Shown piece after piece: positions 25,301-31,000 of a stretch of 32,446 nt of DNA. The translations under genes were made by a program, and so were the position numbers. Position 1 is the first letter of the stretch, and each line of letters starts with the position of its first letter. Origin of the DNA: a virus; IMG/VR virus record IMGVR_UViG_3300032323_003090, positions 1 to 32,446 of that record. One strand, 5' to 3'. The notes beneath the pieces are model-generated. The model saw only the letters and a list, made by a program, of their open reading frames with translations. It was not told the DNA's origin and did not search any database.

Positions 25301-28054
25301 AAAAACTGCATCATTAACTTGTAAAAGACTAGGATTTATTAAAATTGCCAATCTTTCATTTATTTGAGTAATGGCAAAGTTTCCATTTTCTACTCTAACA
25401 TTATTAATAGTTACTTTGATATTGGGACTATCTAGTGTTACATCAGGCAAAATATCAATAGGGAACAGATTGGTAGTTCCATCATAGATAAAATTGAAAA
25501 TCTGATATTGTTGGCTGAAATTTAAATTTATTTGCCAAATGTTAATTCTACTACTGGTCGTTCTTGTAATATTTTTTTGCAATAAACCAGAATTGATAGT
25601 TCCGGTCAATTCAAGTCCGGCCGACGACCTATAGGTAAAAGCGTCTATATCAAAGTTATTTTCAAAAATTATATCGCCTTGAGTTGCCAAGTTTCTATAA
25701 CTGATAGGAAACCCTAAAACAGTATCATTGGTACCAGTGCCTACCTTGTATGAAAATAATTTTGTGCCTTGAAAATTTGACTGGGGATAAACACTGTTGT
25801 CACCTAAACTGACACCATTGTTGTCAATGATAAGAAATTTTGGTGGTTGATTTATCGAAGTCTTTTGTTGTGAATCAACCCAATTTACACCATTGAAGTG
25901 CCATTGCTTGGCTCCGTTACTGCCATAATTGACTGGCACTGTGTGGCCATCTTCTATAGTAGAATCTTCAGCTTCTTCAAAATAGGCTTTATAAACATTA
26001 GCAGGATTGGTAGAAAATAATTCAATACTGAAATTGTAGATTTTATTTCTAACATTTAAATCTTCATCTGCGGTAAAAACGATTCTATCACCGTCAGCAA
26101 AAGTCACAGTTTCTGTATCTTGAGCCTGGCCGGTACCTGCTACACCTTGTATAGCAATAAATTCTGTGTTCAATCCAAACCCGCTAGGAGCTCCTGCAGC
26201 AGCCCAATTTGTATTTCCTAGCGAAGTGATTCTATACGTTCTTCCTGGTCTCAAAAATTCAGAATTTACTGTAATACTAAATGTGGCCTGGGTAGGGGCA
26301 GTGGGAGGCGAATAATTAATTATTACGCCTTGAATCTGTTGGTAAGCATTTGTGACTACATCATCTAAAACATCAATGGCAGCTTTTGCTTGTGTGCCAT
26401 AGTTAAACAATTGTAGATTAGAATTGAATTCTATGATTGGCCGTTGTGCTCTAAGATTCTGATCAATTAATAATTGAGTATTGTTATACTCTGCTGTTTT
26501 TTCTAAAATATTTACATGAAACCATCTGTTACTTCTTGACCATGCATTATTGTCAATAGAGCTTCTATTAATGGTAATATAGTCAGGATTGGATAAATCG
26601 TTATCCAACTCTGTAGAAAATAATGTGCTTGCTTCGACGAGTTTGATAGAAGTACCAACACCTTCTACATAATAGGTATTGTTTGTATAAGGAGCCACAG
26701 CAGTTGAATCAAAAGTTACCTTGAGTCCATTTGTAAATGTGACACCATTGGGACTTACATAATTTTTTTGTCCTACAATTTCCGTGGCAGGATCAATAGT
26801 AAATGCATTATAATCAATTAATCTAATAACCCCAACAGCATTGTCAGATTGATCACTCTGATAATACAAAAAATCCAAAGCTGCTGTCAATGACGGTACC
26901 TGATTAAAAATATTTGATCTTTTATAAAATTCTCTACCAGTGTTTTCTAGACCAGATACAATTCGCACCTTGTTCTCATTAGGCACATTAAATTTTGTTG
27001 CTAGATACAAACGCATATTGCCTTGTACATCAAGATATACACTTGTCTGATAAATGCTGGTTCTTTGCTCAAGAGGTATCACAACATCTTGATCAAGATA
27101 GATTACGTCATCAAGCACTCTTGCAGTATTGTGCCAGTATTGTTCATCGATGTATTCATTGTTAACAAATACAATTGACAAGTTGTCAAACGATGTTGAA
27201 GGACCATCAAACCCTCCTAGATTTTCTAGATCACTAATCAAACACCCTTGTAAATCTTGATAACTCAAACTGGTTGCATAGTTAACTTGATCCACTATTG
27301 GCATCAATGTCCATTCAATTTGAGCAGTAGCAGACGGTACATCAAAAGTCACTGCCCCTGCATCCTGCCCGTTGTTTGAAACTCCCAACACGGTTCTAGT
27401 TTCTAAATTGTTTAAGTTTGGATCAAATCCAGACACTCCTGGTTTAGACTGGATGAAAAATTTATTTTCAGGTTCATTGATGTTGAACGTATAGGAGCCA
27501 CCGCGAGCCAAAGTTATCAATGGATTGGTAATGGCATCAAAGCCACTTACTGAATATGATCTTTTTGTAGCGTCGTAGGTAACATCAAAGGTGGCTTCAG
27601 TTGGCACATCGGCAGCACTGATTATAATTTCATCTGGACCATTTTCTAACCAATAGTATTGGACAAAATTAACAAATTTGTCTAAATCAATTTGAGGATC
27701 ATAAGAATAGTATTCGTTGTCAAACAGGCGATTGTGATTGTTATCAAATCCGCCGTAATAACTAATTTTGTTAGTGATGTCTGCGTATGTAGTTGCAAAC
27801 TCTAACTTGTTAGAAACTGGGTTTTTAATAACTATAGTGGGTTCGACTTGATAGTTTTGTCTATCTTGAGTGGGCTCAGTGATGTAACTGTCGGAAACTT
27901 TGAATGAAGGTGCTAATTTTCTTCCAATATAGCCAGAAACTTTGACTAGGTTTGGCTCACTTAAAAGTTGATCCGTGGTAGCATTGAGAAACTTTTTGTT
28001 AGTTTCTGTCCTAAAAACTTCTGGTAAAAATTGTAAAGTTTTAAAAACCGCCAT
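13364..28054 (-). CDS. Giant multidomain virion protein (4896 aa), probable baseplate/tail component in the gp7 position
   Basis: One uninterrupted frame of 4896 codons starts 8 bp after gp6, with AGGA about 7 bp before the ATG. The N-terminus (LQFLPEVFRTETNKKFLNAT, then NLVKVSGYIGRKLAPSF) resembles large structural proteins of marine T4-like phages, which I know mostly as unnamed virion proteins. Domains in order: conserved N-terminus (1-150); possible cupredoxin-like sandwich (165-250); a small domain shared with gp6 (591-648); a conserved GHDGS...LELEKRIYNNIKVEYD segment (1198-1228); seven FG-GAP-like propeller repeats with insertions (2245-3035); three GGxGxGA/NPGxGY modules (2455-2581, 3735-3788); Asn/Gly/Val-rich repeats (4065-4823). 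No signal peptide or membrane segment is seen. Its place after gp25-gp6 suggests a counterpart of T4 gp7 (1032 aa) with large expansions; that is inference from order. The stop overlaps the next start by 4 bp. Confidence 0.85.
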   Translation of the reverse strand: MAVFKTLQFLPEVFRTETNKKFLNATTDQLLSEPNLVKVSGYIGRKLAPSFKVSDSYITEPTQDRQNYQVEPTIVIKNPVSNKLEFATTYADITNKISYYGGFDNNHNRLFDNEYYSYDPQIDLDKFVNFVQYYWLENGPDEIIISAADVPTEATFDVTYDATKRSYSVSGFDAITNPLITLARGGSYTFNINEPENKFFIQSKPGVSGFDPNLNNLETRTVLGVSNNGQDAGAVTFDVPSATAQIEWTLMPIVDQVNYATSLSYQDLQGCLISDLENLGGFDGPSTSFDNLSIVFVNNEYIDEQYWHNTARVLDDVIYLDQDVVIPLEQRTSIYQTSVYLDVQGNMRLYLATKFNVPNENKVRIVSGLENTGREFYKRSNIFNQVPSLTAALDFLYYQSDQSDNAVGVIRLIDYNAFTIDPATEIVGQKNYVSPNGVTFTNGLKVTFDSTAVAPYTNNTYYVEGVGTSIKLVEASTLFSTELDNDLSNPDYITINRSSIDNNAWSRSNRWFHVNILEKTAEYNNTQLLIDQNLRAQRPIIEFNSNLQLFNYGTQAKAAIDVLDDVVTNAYQQIQGVIINYSPPTAPTQATFSITVNSEFLRPGRTYRITSLGNTNWAAAGAPSGFGLNTEFIAIQGVAGTGQAQDTETVTFADGDRIVFTADEDLNVRNKIYNFSIELFSTNPANVYKAYFEEAEDSTIEDGHTVPVNYGSNGAKQWHFNGVNWVDSQQKTSINQPPKFLIIDNNGVSLGDNSVYPQSNFQGTKLFSYKVGTGTNDTVLGFPISYRNLATQGDIIFENNFDIDAFTYRSSAGLELTGTINSGLLQKNITRTTSSRINIWQINLNFSQQYQIFNFIYDGTTNLFPIDILPDVTLDSPNIKVTINNVRVENGNFAITQINERLAILINPSLLQVNDAVFVSIFNSQETSRDAFYEVPLNLDNNSLNINTTELTLGQMRNHLIAFKNNSLDIVGTVPGKSNLRDIFYTNRGGAILQHSAPVVYPGLFLNHPTMSFVDSLRLASREYSKFKQKFLEYAANLELDRQNTAAAVDTILQRINSVKNSNFPWQFSDMVPYGESNKVTLPSYTVFDPEIRTYEITNIFQDTVISNKAVLVYLTRTLDNITTTELLIKGRDYTFDQTRAAINIVESFTLLIDDIISIVEYSSTDGSYIPETPTKLGMYPKYIPEIYTDNTYRTPVPVIQGHDGSLTVAFGDFRDNLLLELEKRIYNNIKVEYDVNLFNINDYIPGKFRVLDYNLQEINQLLSQDFLRWAGTNRVNYTTNNTFSASDPFTWNLKKFRDIVNGENFPGTWRSIYRYFFDTDRPHTHPWEMLGFSEKPDYWNDRYGPAPYTGGNFVLWSDLEAGYIHAGPRAGLDLRYSRPSLTSIIPVDDNGNLRSPTEFLATDYDSLSANLSFAVGDIGPTELAWRRSSEFPFALHFALAIAKPARYFGLLLDIENYKRNLATSQFLVENNGHITPSIIKINGYINADNTIDRAAGYINWIVDYAKNLGINDASTYVKDNLELLNIQLSYKMAGFSDKSIINLLAEQFSPSSINASVVIPDENYSIELYKGAPLDKLSYSAVVIEKTENGYTVSGYDIGNPYFVIVPSLANNNSYNIQVGDSTAVVYQDFKNQRLAIPYGFEFSKKQQVVDFLIGYQRYLTLQGFVFDERDNLLKEKKDWALSSKEFLHWTNQGWKTGNVLVLSPVSDYITIFNPTAIIDEVTGSAYGSRILDINSKAIRKNSFTVTRDNGLFTIKCISNETIGFATFDFVQYEHLLLLDNTTVFNDVIYVPETGSRQSRLKLVGNKTGLWNGSLELPGYIYSNETVPEWLAGSDYLKGSLVSYKSSLYTALQNIIAADTFQIAFWQKIDNNELRSGLINNFATNASQSLKYYDINDQPINEEIQLFSNGLIGFRPREYFTNLGIDVTTQSKFYQGLIKQGGTLNAIDALQGSQFNNLGTQPLTVYENWAIRVGEYGALETNNFLEFVLPEQFFRNNPSVFQLAEVESNTDVDIKTFTQQSVYRQSGAFQVDFLKTVDYNEPVEFKPLPVAGFVHLDDINNTVFDIKNYESYREIANEIGIGYTIWTARDLNDEWNVYRATPVPGLIFILRYHLNSQAEFVSNAPHGLQENDIVALKNFDPRYNGMYLVQSIVDDTRFLATIYSNLQELIESQAVLGQGLLYKLTSSKFATPLDIVNYAPNSGLIRNDKVWVETIDDKDNWGVYTKTDPWIYRETIQLDQYSGFDHFGSAIALDFTSTYLYASAPDSGSGRIGVYSRDSQDEFAFKASLFSNHIYSQINQFGKVIATGTKNNVNSYLIGSDPTAANDTGVVYVFKDRLLQCILTAESGVSGDMFGHSLALSDDAQYLYVGAPGANKVYCYAIDYERQSAVQELIQPDNGSITTLSLTALIDNATDVIVSASIIASQFLPYIDYNLDNTIKSSIETFTFSGTAASGTANYTNVPADGGSGTGATFDVARSGGVYTVTLNNPGKGYLLNDTISILGEELGGSSVTNGLTINITKVLVGITGYTQTGSRPTAGTEVFYYNRTATGGTGTGAKFRVSYSSASINYTLVLENAGVDYLIGDVLTIDGATVGGLTGVHDITITVTAVGAVTNLVFATPPASFLIMSVVKPAEKYIFLETLPKSSEVAINSEFGSAVVCNSDGSVIAVGASNTTVNDVSGAGAVFVYHRTKTELTTTGSSNTFTLPDPFGNFYRVYLDGVLQYDFTNKPEGVDADYTITSINPSQITFGDPGSSLLEPRRKLFVETNQFVYDQVLYSNLTGSLNDNFGSGLAMCNTGCNIYVVSSKYIDTEYSQGLVTRFLNVGRIYGTILSTKTNPTVTPGQSIIINDRLVQFSGSQLANVIADINQALIPGVTASNESGKLRITSDVTVVGNRLNILNGNQGTPLADLGLEDYKFVQVFKHPETEQQFYGTSIAVDQATGVLVIGSEGGDYDLPINFDQGLPLITTFDGNTTNFVDVLKDSGAVYVYDLLENPNEDIDNPSLFAYSQKLFGPALDDNVNFGSSVVLNGKYLIAGLSNARTISSENGELFYFYNEDEQSGWALTRFRQPRVDTNAVLSSFLYNVNSQQILDFFDYLDPAKGKLLGVVDQELDYKEEYDPASYNQSDRSDTINNTNFYWSDKQVGRIWWDLSTVSFIDYEQDEITYRIKNWGSLFPGSLVRIYEWVESDFLPSQYIDSVGDGAPRYADNSAYSSVTFIDPVTGIVTQKYYYWVVGKSNVDVLKTKRTISALALQNYITSPKDQNIPYLALLAPNAVGLYNIADKLSGESVAIHFDLAQIRNTNLIHTEWQLVQQGASLTNLPTKIINKLKDSLAGFDELGAIVPDPALSAQDKPGVSLLPRQSMVIRRNTAITTYVETLNLILVEYPILLLSTPTSLKSEEPLPVSGFDEQTDSVDNLNYIDTTTLPNGYKILVPSDTNHNGKWTIYSYNSSTGEFDLIRIQSYKSTLYWTAIDWYDTVYQPGTTIAYTLNTYAEIQTISPIAGDYIKILDGGNGTWILYETQDDLSLTLIGAQNGTLQLNRALYDPSLGGGYDTTTYDVSGYDPIPTEEFRLIYDGMVQQILVDELSVEFNNLFFAMLNYIFTEQKSPDWVIKTSLIDVVHGLRALEQFPNFTRDNQVFYQDYINEVKPYRTQIKEYIPNYFKQDNLDSNITDFDLPSAYDARFDQFRSPSLSNQFDNELFEQPIYSDWANNYKFQIVDFILGNIGLDYTFPPNVEITGGGGSGASAISTLYSNGSISGITIINPGVGYTSAPDVTINGDGIGGQAYPILKNQYYSLQSNLSYNLVKNIFTTLKFDRTTYSSNLVTWTPNTSYSNIVISSDTLDSGNLYIVSGNLVVHENEVYLPQNANATPWLVNTLYPINSYISFSNNVYSTSGNVYASSFAAASVQANVEIVSQFDFTRFSIIQDGNVLLNALDRITAYYEPTVGMPGKNIDELLSGTKYPASKVTGPTFRANAFEVSSNIISFNYDGLTINSGNTAQFDFLDLGFDLDKTIRIEANVPFDFQNNGYFRIVGVDRDTMILTGQPVETTFKVTLSQNINANVGDYLTQANSSGNAWVLQSVTNSNQVDIIYITPGFLTVPSGNIYANLQISKNGTPLNANVTSISSFDKTFTPIASGGNVEVTIAYLDQDYIVDSNIYSTYLDTELGTRPEDINIVGGAYFDIYSSHAPEELVPGRMYDAMEMRVFSNTAGNTATYGYRVFQPMSANITYSRISANATTTLANNLLYSDQEILVSDVTKLPEPNVPAGIPGVIYINGEKIHYYQRYDAVKLSTAVAWTANTEIAKNSLIVINSNTFLTLGNVYANSESYINSANIQLVKNNSLRQLRRGVDGTGISANVASGNLVSDGSVIQTIPAAQITGAQTITGNLHVTSNATYRAVLSGPITASIGDYITQFAGNTGNARIVGGNVKGYRLFLSGNTSQLEGNVITQFGTSNATATIVETVNNSTTLIVTPNSKFISSLVDPVYVNNKLTGLYITRVEKDIIEDDVVAVDIVSPGLWATANLDYTLTLSNAISAAKNDIITQFYDPDTYLVEFSSPITSNVGDYITQFQGNTYRLQLDKTISANIGDYITQFVGNVSNLQVIDANVVSNFVNVQFVTGNVENLKFATNIGTRVNIANLYSFGGSVFSNTSANIVSIYQKAFSPSVVNVGNANLRVTRSSFNSNVIPVQFITGDVNVIKTAANVGTRANIANLQANTFNFTTANIVSITIAPNVQTVFRVRSNVSSSFTVPVEFISGNTATLKLATNVATRIIDSTNFITNANVVSISLDGFGSNTFGNADTRISVASKTIGVVSTTANILTLQPIGDITFTNNLQYPRSLLSNGNVVLNGVTTLKSNIWEQFGVTLQNSTTVAAQFIREQTSYIP
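13585..14190 (-). repeat. Three tandem ~65-70-aa repeats near the giant protein C-terminus
   Basis: Residues about 4622-4823 hold three copies with the shared frame V-[QE]-F-[VI]-[ST]-G-[ND]...LK.A.N[IV].TR...N...ANIVSI. Anchors are VQFVTGNVENLKFATNIGTR, VQFITGDVNVIKTAANVGTR and VEFISGNTATLKLATNVATR. Nucleotide similarity is also visible between copies (the ANIANL-coding part recurs about 220 bp apart). Asn, Val and Thr are strongly enriched. The repeats precede a short unique end (NSTTVAAQFIREQTSYIP) that may cap the structure. Confidence 0.65.
14240..15860 (-). repeat. Repeated 'NxGDYITQF' beta motif in the giant protein C-terminal third
   Basis: Six occurrences of a strand ending in [YIV]-[IL]-T-Q-[FA] are spread over about residues 4065-4605: NVGDYLTQA (~15840), SIGDYITQF (~14795), EGNVITQF (~14685), KNDIITQF (~14400), NVGDYITQF (~14325) and NIGDYITQF (~14260). 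They are usually followed by G-N and a short strand. The last two are only about 22 residues apart. The regular return of D-Y-I-T-Q-F suggests a fibrous or solenoid beta structure. Confidence 0.6.
18950..21330 (-). repeat. Seven FG-GAP-like propeller repeats in the giant protein
   Basis: Seven blade-start motifs occur in order of translation: HFGSAIAL (~21308), QFGKVIAT (~21143), MFGHSLAL (~20985), EFGSAVVC (~20083), NFGSGLAM (~19681), FYGTSIAV (~19247) and NFGSSVVL (~18965). Most are followed by YLY/IAV strands and a G(A/S)...GxVYV(Y/F) strand, as in integrin-alpha FG-GAP repeats. The first blades are about 55 aa apart; later ones are separated by extra domains of roughly 30 to 240 aa. Seven repeats is the number needed for one closed propeller. 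In known proteins such propellers bind protein or glycan ligands; here binding is inferred only. Confidence 0.7.
20310..20700 (-). repeat. Two GGxGTGA..NPGxGY modules inserted between propeller blades 3 and 4
   Basis: Residues about 2455-2581 hold two tandem modules: GGSGTGATFDVARSGGVYTV with NPGKGYLLNDTISILGEELGG, and GGTGTGAKFRVSYSSASINY with NAGVDYLIGDVLTIDGATVGG. A third, more diverged module is at about 16690-16850 (GGGGSGASAIS...NPGVGYTSAPDVTINGDGIGG). Each has a Gly/Thr turn, a beta strand, a second strand ending in N-x-G-x-x-Y and a short D-x-[IV]-x-I-x-G strand. I know the pattern from marine phage tail proteins but not its function. Confidence 0.55.
26110..26280 (-). other. Second copy of the gp6-type inserted domain, in the giant protein
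   Basis: Residues about 591-648 read TYRITSLGNTNWAAAGAPSG, then GLNTEFIAIQGVAGTGQA. The order of motifs (Y-R-I-T-S-x-G-x-T-x-[WF]...GA...F.A..G.AGTG) is the same as in gp6 residues 538-588. The two copies differ clearly in sequence, so they are not a recent duplication. The module seems to sit between otherwise continuous structural segments. Confidence 0.55.
27300..27560 (-). other. Possible cupredoxin-like beta-sandwich in the giant protein
   Basis: Residues about 165-251 read ITLARGGSYTFNINEPENKF, then a GVSNNGQDAGAVTFDVPSA turn and a strand IEWTLMP. The pattern 'L-x-R-G-x-x-Y-x-F-x(2)-x...G(V/T)xNNGxxxGxxTFxVP' is what I associate with cupredoxin-fold modules in phage and bacterial surface proteins. 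No Cys/His copper-ligand set is visible, so if the fold is right it is structural. Fold assignment is inference. Confidence 0.35.
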
Positions 28055-28062
28055 TATTATTC

Positions 28063-31000
28063 CTACGTTACATTAATGTTTAATTGTGATGCTGTTATCG
28101 CTGAAATGACTTGTACACTATCTACTGTGGCTGCGCTTACCAAAATTTCATCTGGGTCTGCGTTAATTTGATATAAATTTCCAAATTGCGAACTTGTATC
28201 AGCAGGAACAATTACAATGCTGCTTACATTGGGAACCAACGATGTGTGTAGATATGCACTCAACTCACTGAAATAAAAAGTTTCGCCAAAATCCCAATTG
28301 TTGATATTAAAATAATCATTTATTGCTGCAATTACCTGACTTTTAATTTCATTGTCGCTAATAATAATGTTTGGGTTTTTAATTACTTTGAAAGTTGCTC
28401 GCAAACTTGCTTGTGCTTTGTTACCAAATAAAGGTTTAAAAACCGCAGGATTATAAATTATACTGTCGCTAACAGTTTTGTAAGCTTCAATTGAACTGAA
28501 CTCAGTTTTGAGTTCGGCAGCCGATGGCGGTGTTGGTTCTGTAATTTTTCCGCTGGTATCATTGATATATGCAAAATAATCATCAGAATAACTTTTTGTA
28601 AGAATATAAAAATCAATCAAGTTGTTGGGACTTGGATCAATTCTTCTTGTGTTAGGTGCATTGTGTCTATATTGAAATTGTAAATTTTGTCTGCCAACAA
28701 AAGCTATATAGGAATCTGATTGAGTCAATGATGTACCATCAGATACATAAAATAATTGCTCTTCAAATGCATAAAAAATTGTTCCTGATGCATACAAAGA
28801 AATAAAATTTAAGATTTCATTTTCTGTGTCATACTCACTGACAACATCGCTTTGATCCAATGGATCGTACTGCAAGAAATCATATTGATTCCTATTTTGT
28901 ACAAAATACACTAATTTGTTACGTGCATTTACTGCGGGATCGATCAGCGTAACGAAAAGATCTGGATTATCCGGTACTTCATCCAAATTGTCATCGGGAA
29001 AGGTAACTCTTATTTTTCTATTGTCTTCTGTTCCATTTGGTCCAAATGCTCTTTCCCAAATGCGATAAGTTTGACTGTAATACAAAGCATCGCTAGAATC
29101 TGGCAAAGTGTTGGTACGCAATACTTTGATACTATCAACAAGAGTTGTAGCTGTTCTACTGTCATAAACTCTTATATCTGGATCAAAGTAAAATCTTGTT
29201 TCTCTTTCACTTTCAAAATAATAATCTATACCGCGACTGACTGCGGTATATTGCCCGTTTAAATATGAAAGATTTAAAAACCAACTGTTGTCTAATGCTG
29301 TTCCTGCTGTACTACCAGCATTGGTCAAACTGAAATCTCCTGTGCCTAAATTCTGACTTTCAATAATTTTCCATGACATTGATGGTACATCATAACGTAG
29401 GCCAAAGGTTTTAAAACTTAATATTTGCGCCACGATATCTGCTATTAAAGATTCTGACCAGTCGTTGGCAAACACAGGAACAATCTGACTTATAATAGCC
29501 CCAGTGGGAACCACCACACTCAATGTGGCTGTTTCTGCAGGACCTGGTGTGTCATAATTTATAATGCTGGCCCATAATTCAGTTCGTTGATATTCCGTGG
29601 TAGGAGTTCCGGTCTGTATTTGATTTTGAGCATCAAAGTACTTGCCAGTGGGCGGCACAAACTTTATTAGACTGCCTTGCACAAGAAATGTATAGGAAGG
29701 ACTAGAGAATGTTCCCAAACTGCGCCCACTGGCCACTTGTGTTTGTGTCCAACTTGGCATAATTGCAACTGTTCCGGTGCCAGTGCCCGCTGCTGTTGCC
29801 TGGAACAATGTTCCTACCGCATTGCTAGTTGCACCCACTGTTGTAAAAAGACTGGTTCCAGTTGATACAATTTTATAACTGTTTCCTGCTACCATGCTGG
29901 TGGCATTTATAGTAGCTCCAATCGGACTGGATCTAGTGGCAGTATCATAATAAAGGTGACTACTGGTTTGGCTGCTGATAAGAGGCTTTAAAACATTTCT
30001 AACAATTGCATTGACTTCAATACTGCTGGTAAATTGAAAATATTCTGTTTCTGCATATGACGTGTCTTTGTAAATTATGCCATCCTCTGCAAAAATATTT
30101 GTGCTTGAATATTTTCCTGTAGTGTCAATCACATCAAGATATCTACTTGTTCCAGAACTTGTTCTGTTAACAGCTTTGAGCTTTAGGATATTGCTGAATG
30201 TAGTGAATGGTAATATATTATAATCCTCTCCAGTTACCATACGATTCTGCGTATAATACTGCTGAGGAGCGTTTGTTCTAATGCTGTCTAGAGATTCTCT
30301 TGATATTGCGTTAGATACTGTATATTGTAAGCTGACTCTGACAGTCAAAGTTTCTGCTCTACCAGTTCGGCCTCTGTAAGGAATAGTGATAGTAACTCCA
30401 GACATTTCATCAGGAGTAATCTTGTATGTTAAGTTATTTCCAGTTCTATAATAAACTCTAAAATTACCCACTGGCGAATTGGTAAAACTTCCGTCGCCAA
30501 AAACTAAATCAATTTGATCATTTGCTCTTGATGCAACACTATAAAGATTTCTCTCGGCAGTGTTGTTGTAAATTACGTTGGTTCCATTGACCGCTGGAAC
30601 CTGTGTCCAAATTGTGTCCAAGAATCCGTTAGAGGCAAGACTATACAACCACACATCTGTGTTGTTGATGTTGTCAAAGTTGATATTGACGATTCTATTT
30701 GGTAAATTTTCTGTAATAACAAAATCAAGATTGTTCAAGCTTCCTTGTTTAAAAAAGAAAAAGAAACCTGTGTTATTGCTGGCATTTCCTTGATTATCAT
30801 TTTTATATAAAATATTAAAATTGCCACCAGGAATAGGTGCAGCTTCGTAGATATACTCTTGATTTACACTGGTTGCGCTTACAATTTCAAATGGATAATT
30901 TACACCAGATACAGCTGCCGTGAATGGATATGTTGGTATTAAACCAGACAGTGTAGATACAGTATATTCATCAACTTTGACATTATTCAAAGTTTTTGAT

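Noticed and set aside
13364-28054. Possibility that the giant frame is a frameshift or assembly fusion of several genes
   Set aside because: The frame is open for 4896 codons with consistent composition, no internal start with a strong ribosome binding site was noticed at domain borders, and a terminal-looking end segment occurs only once.
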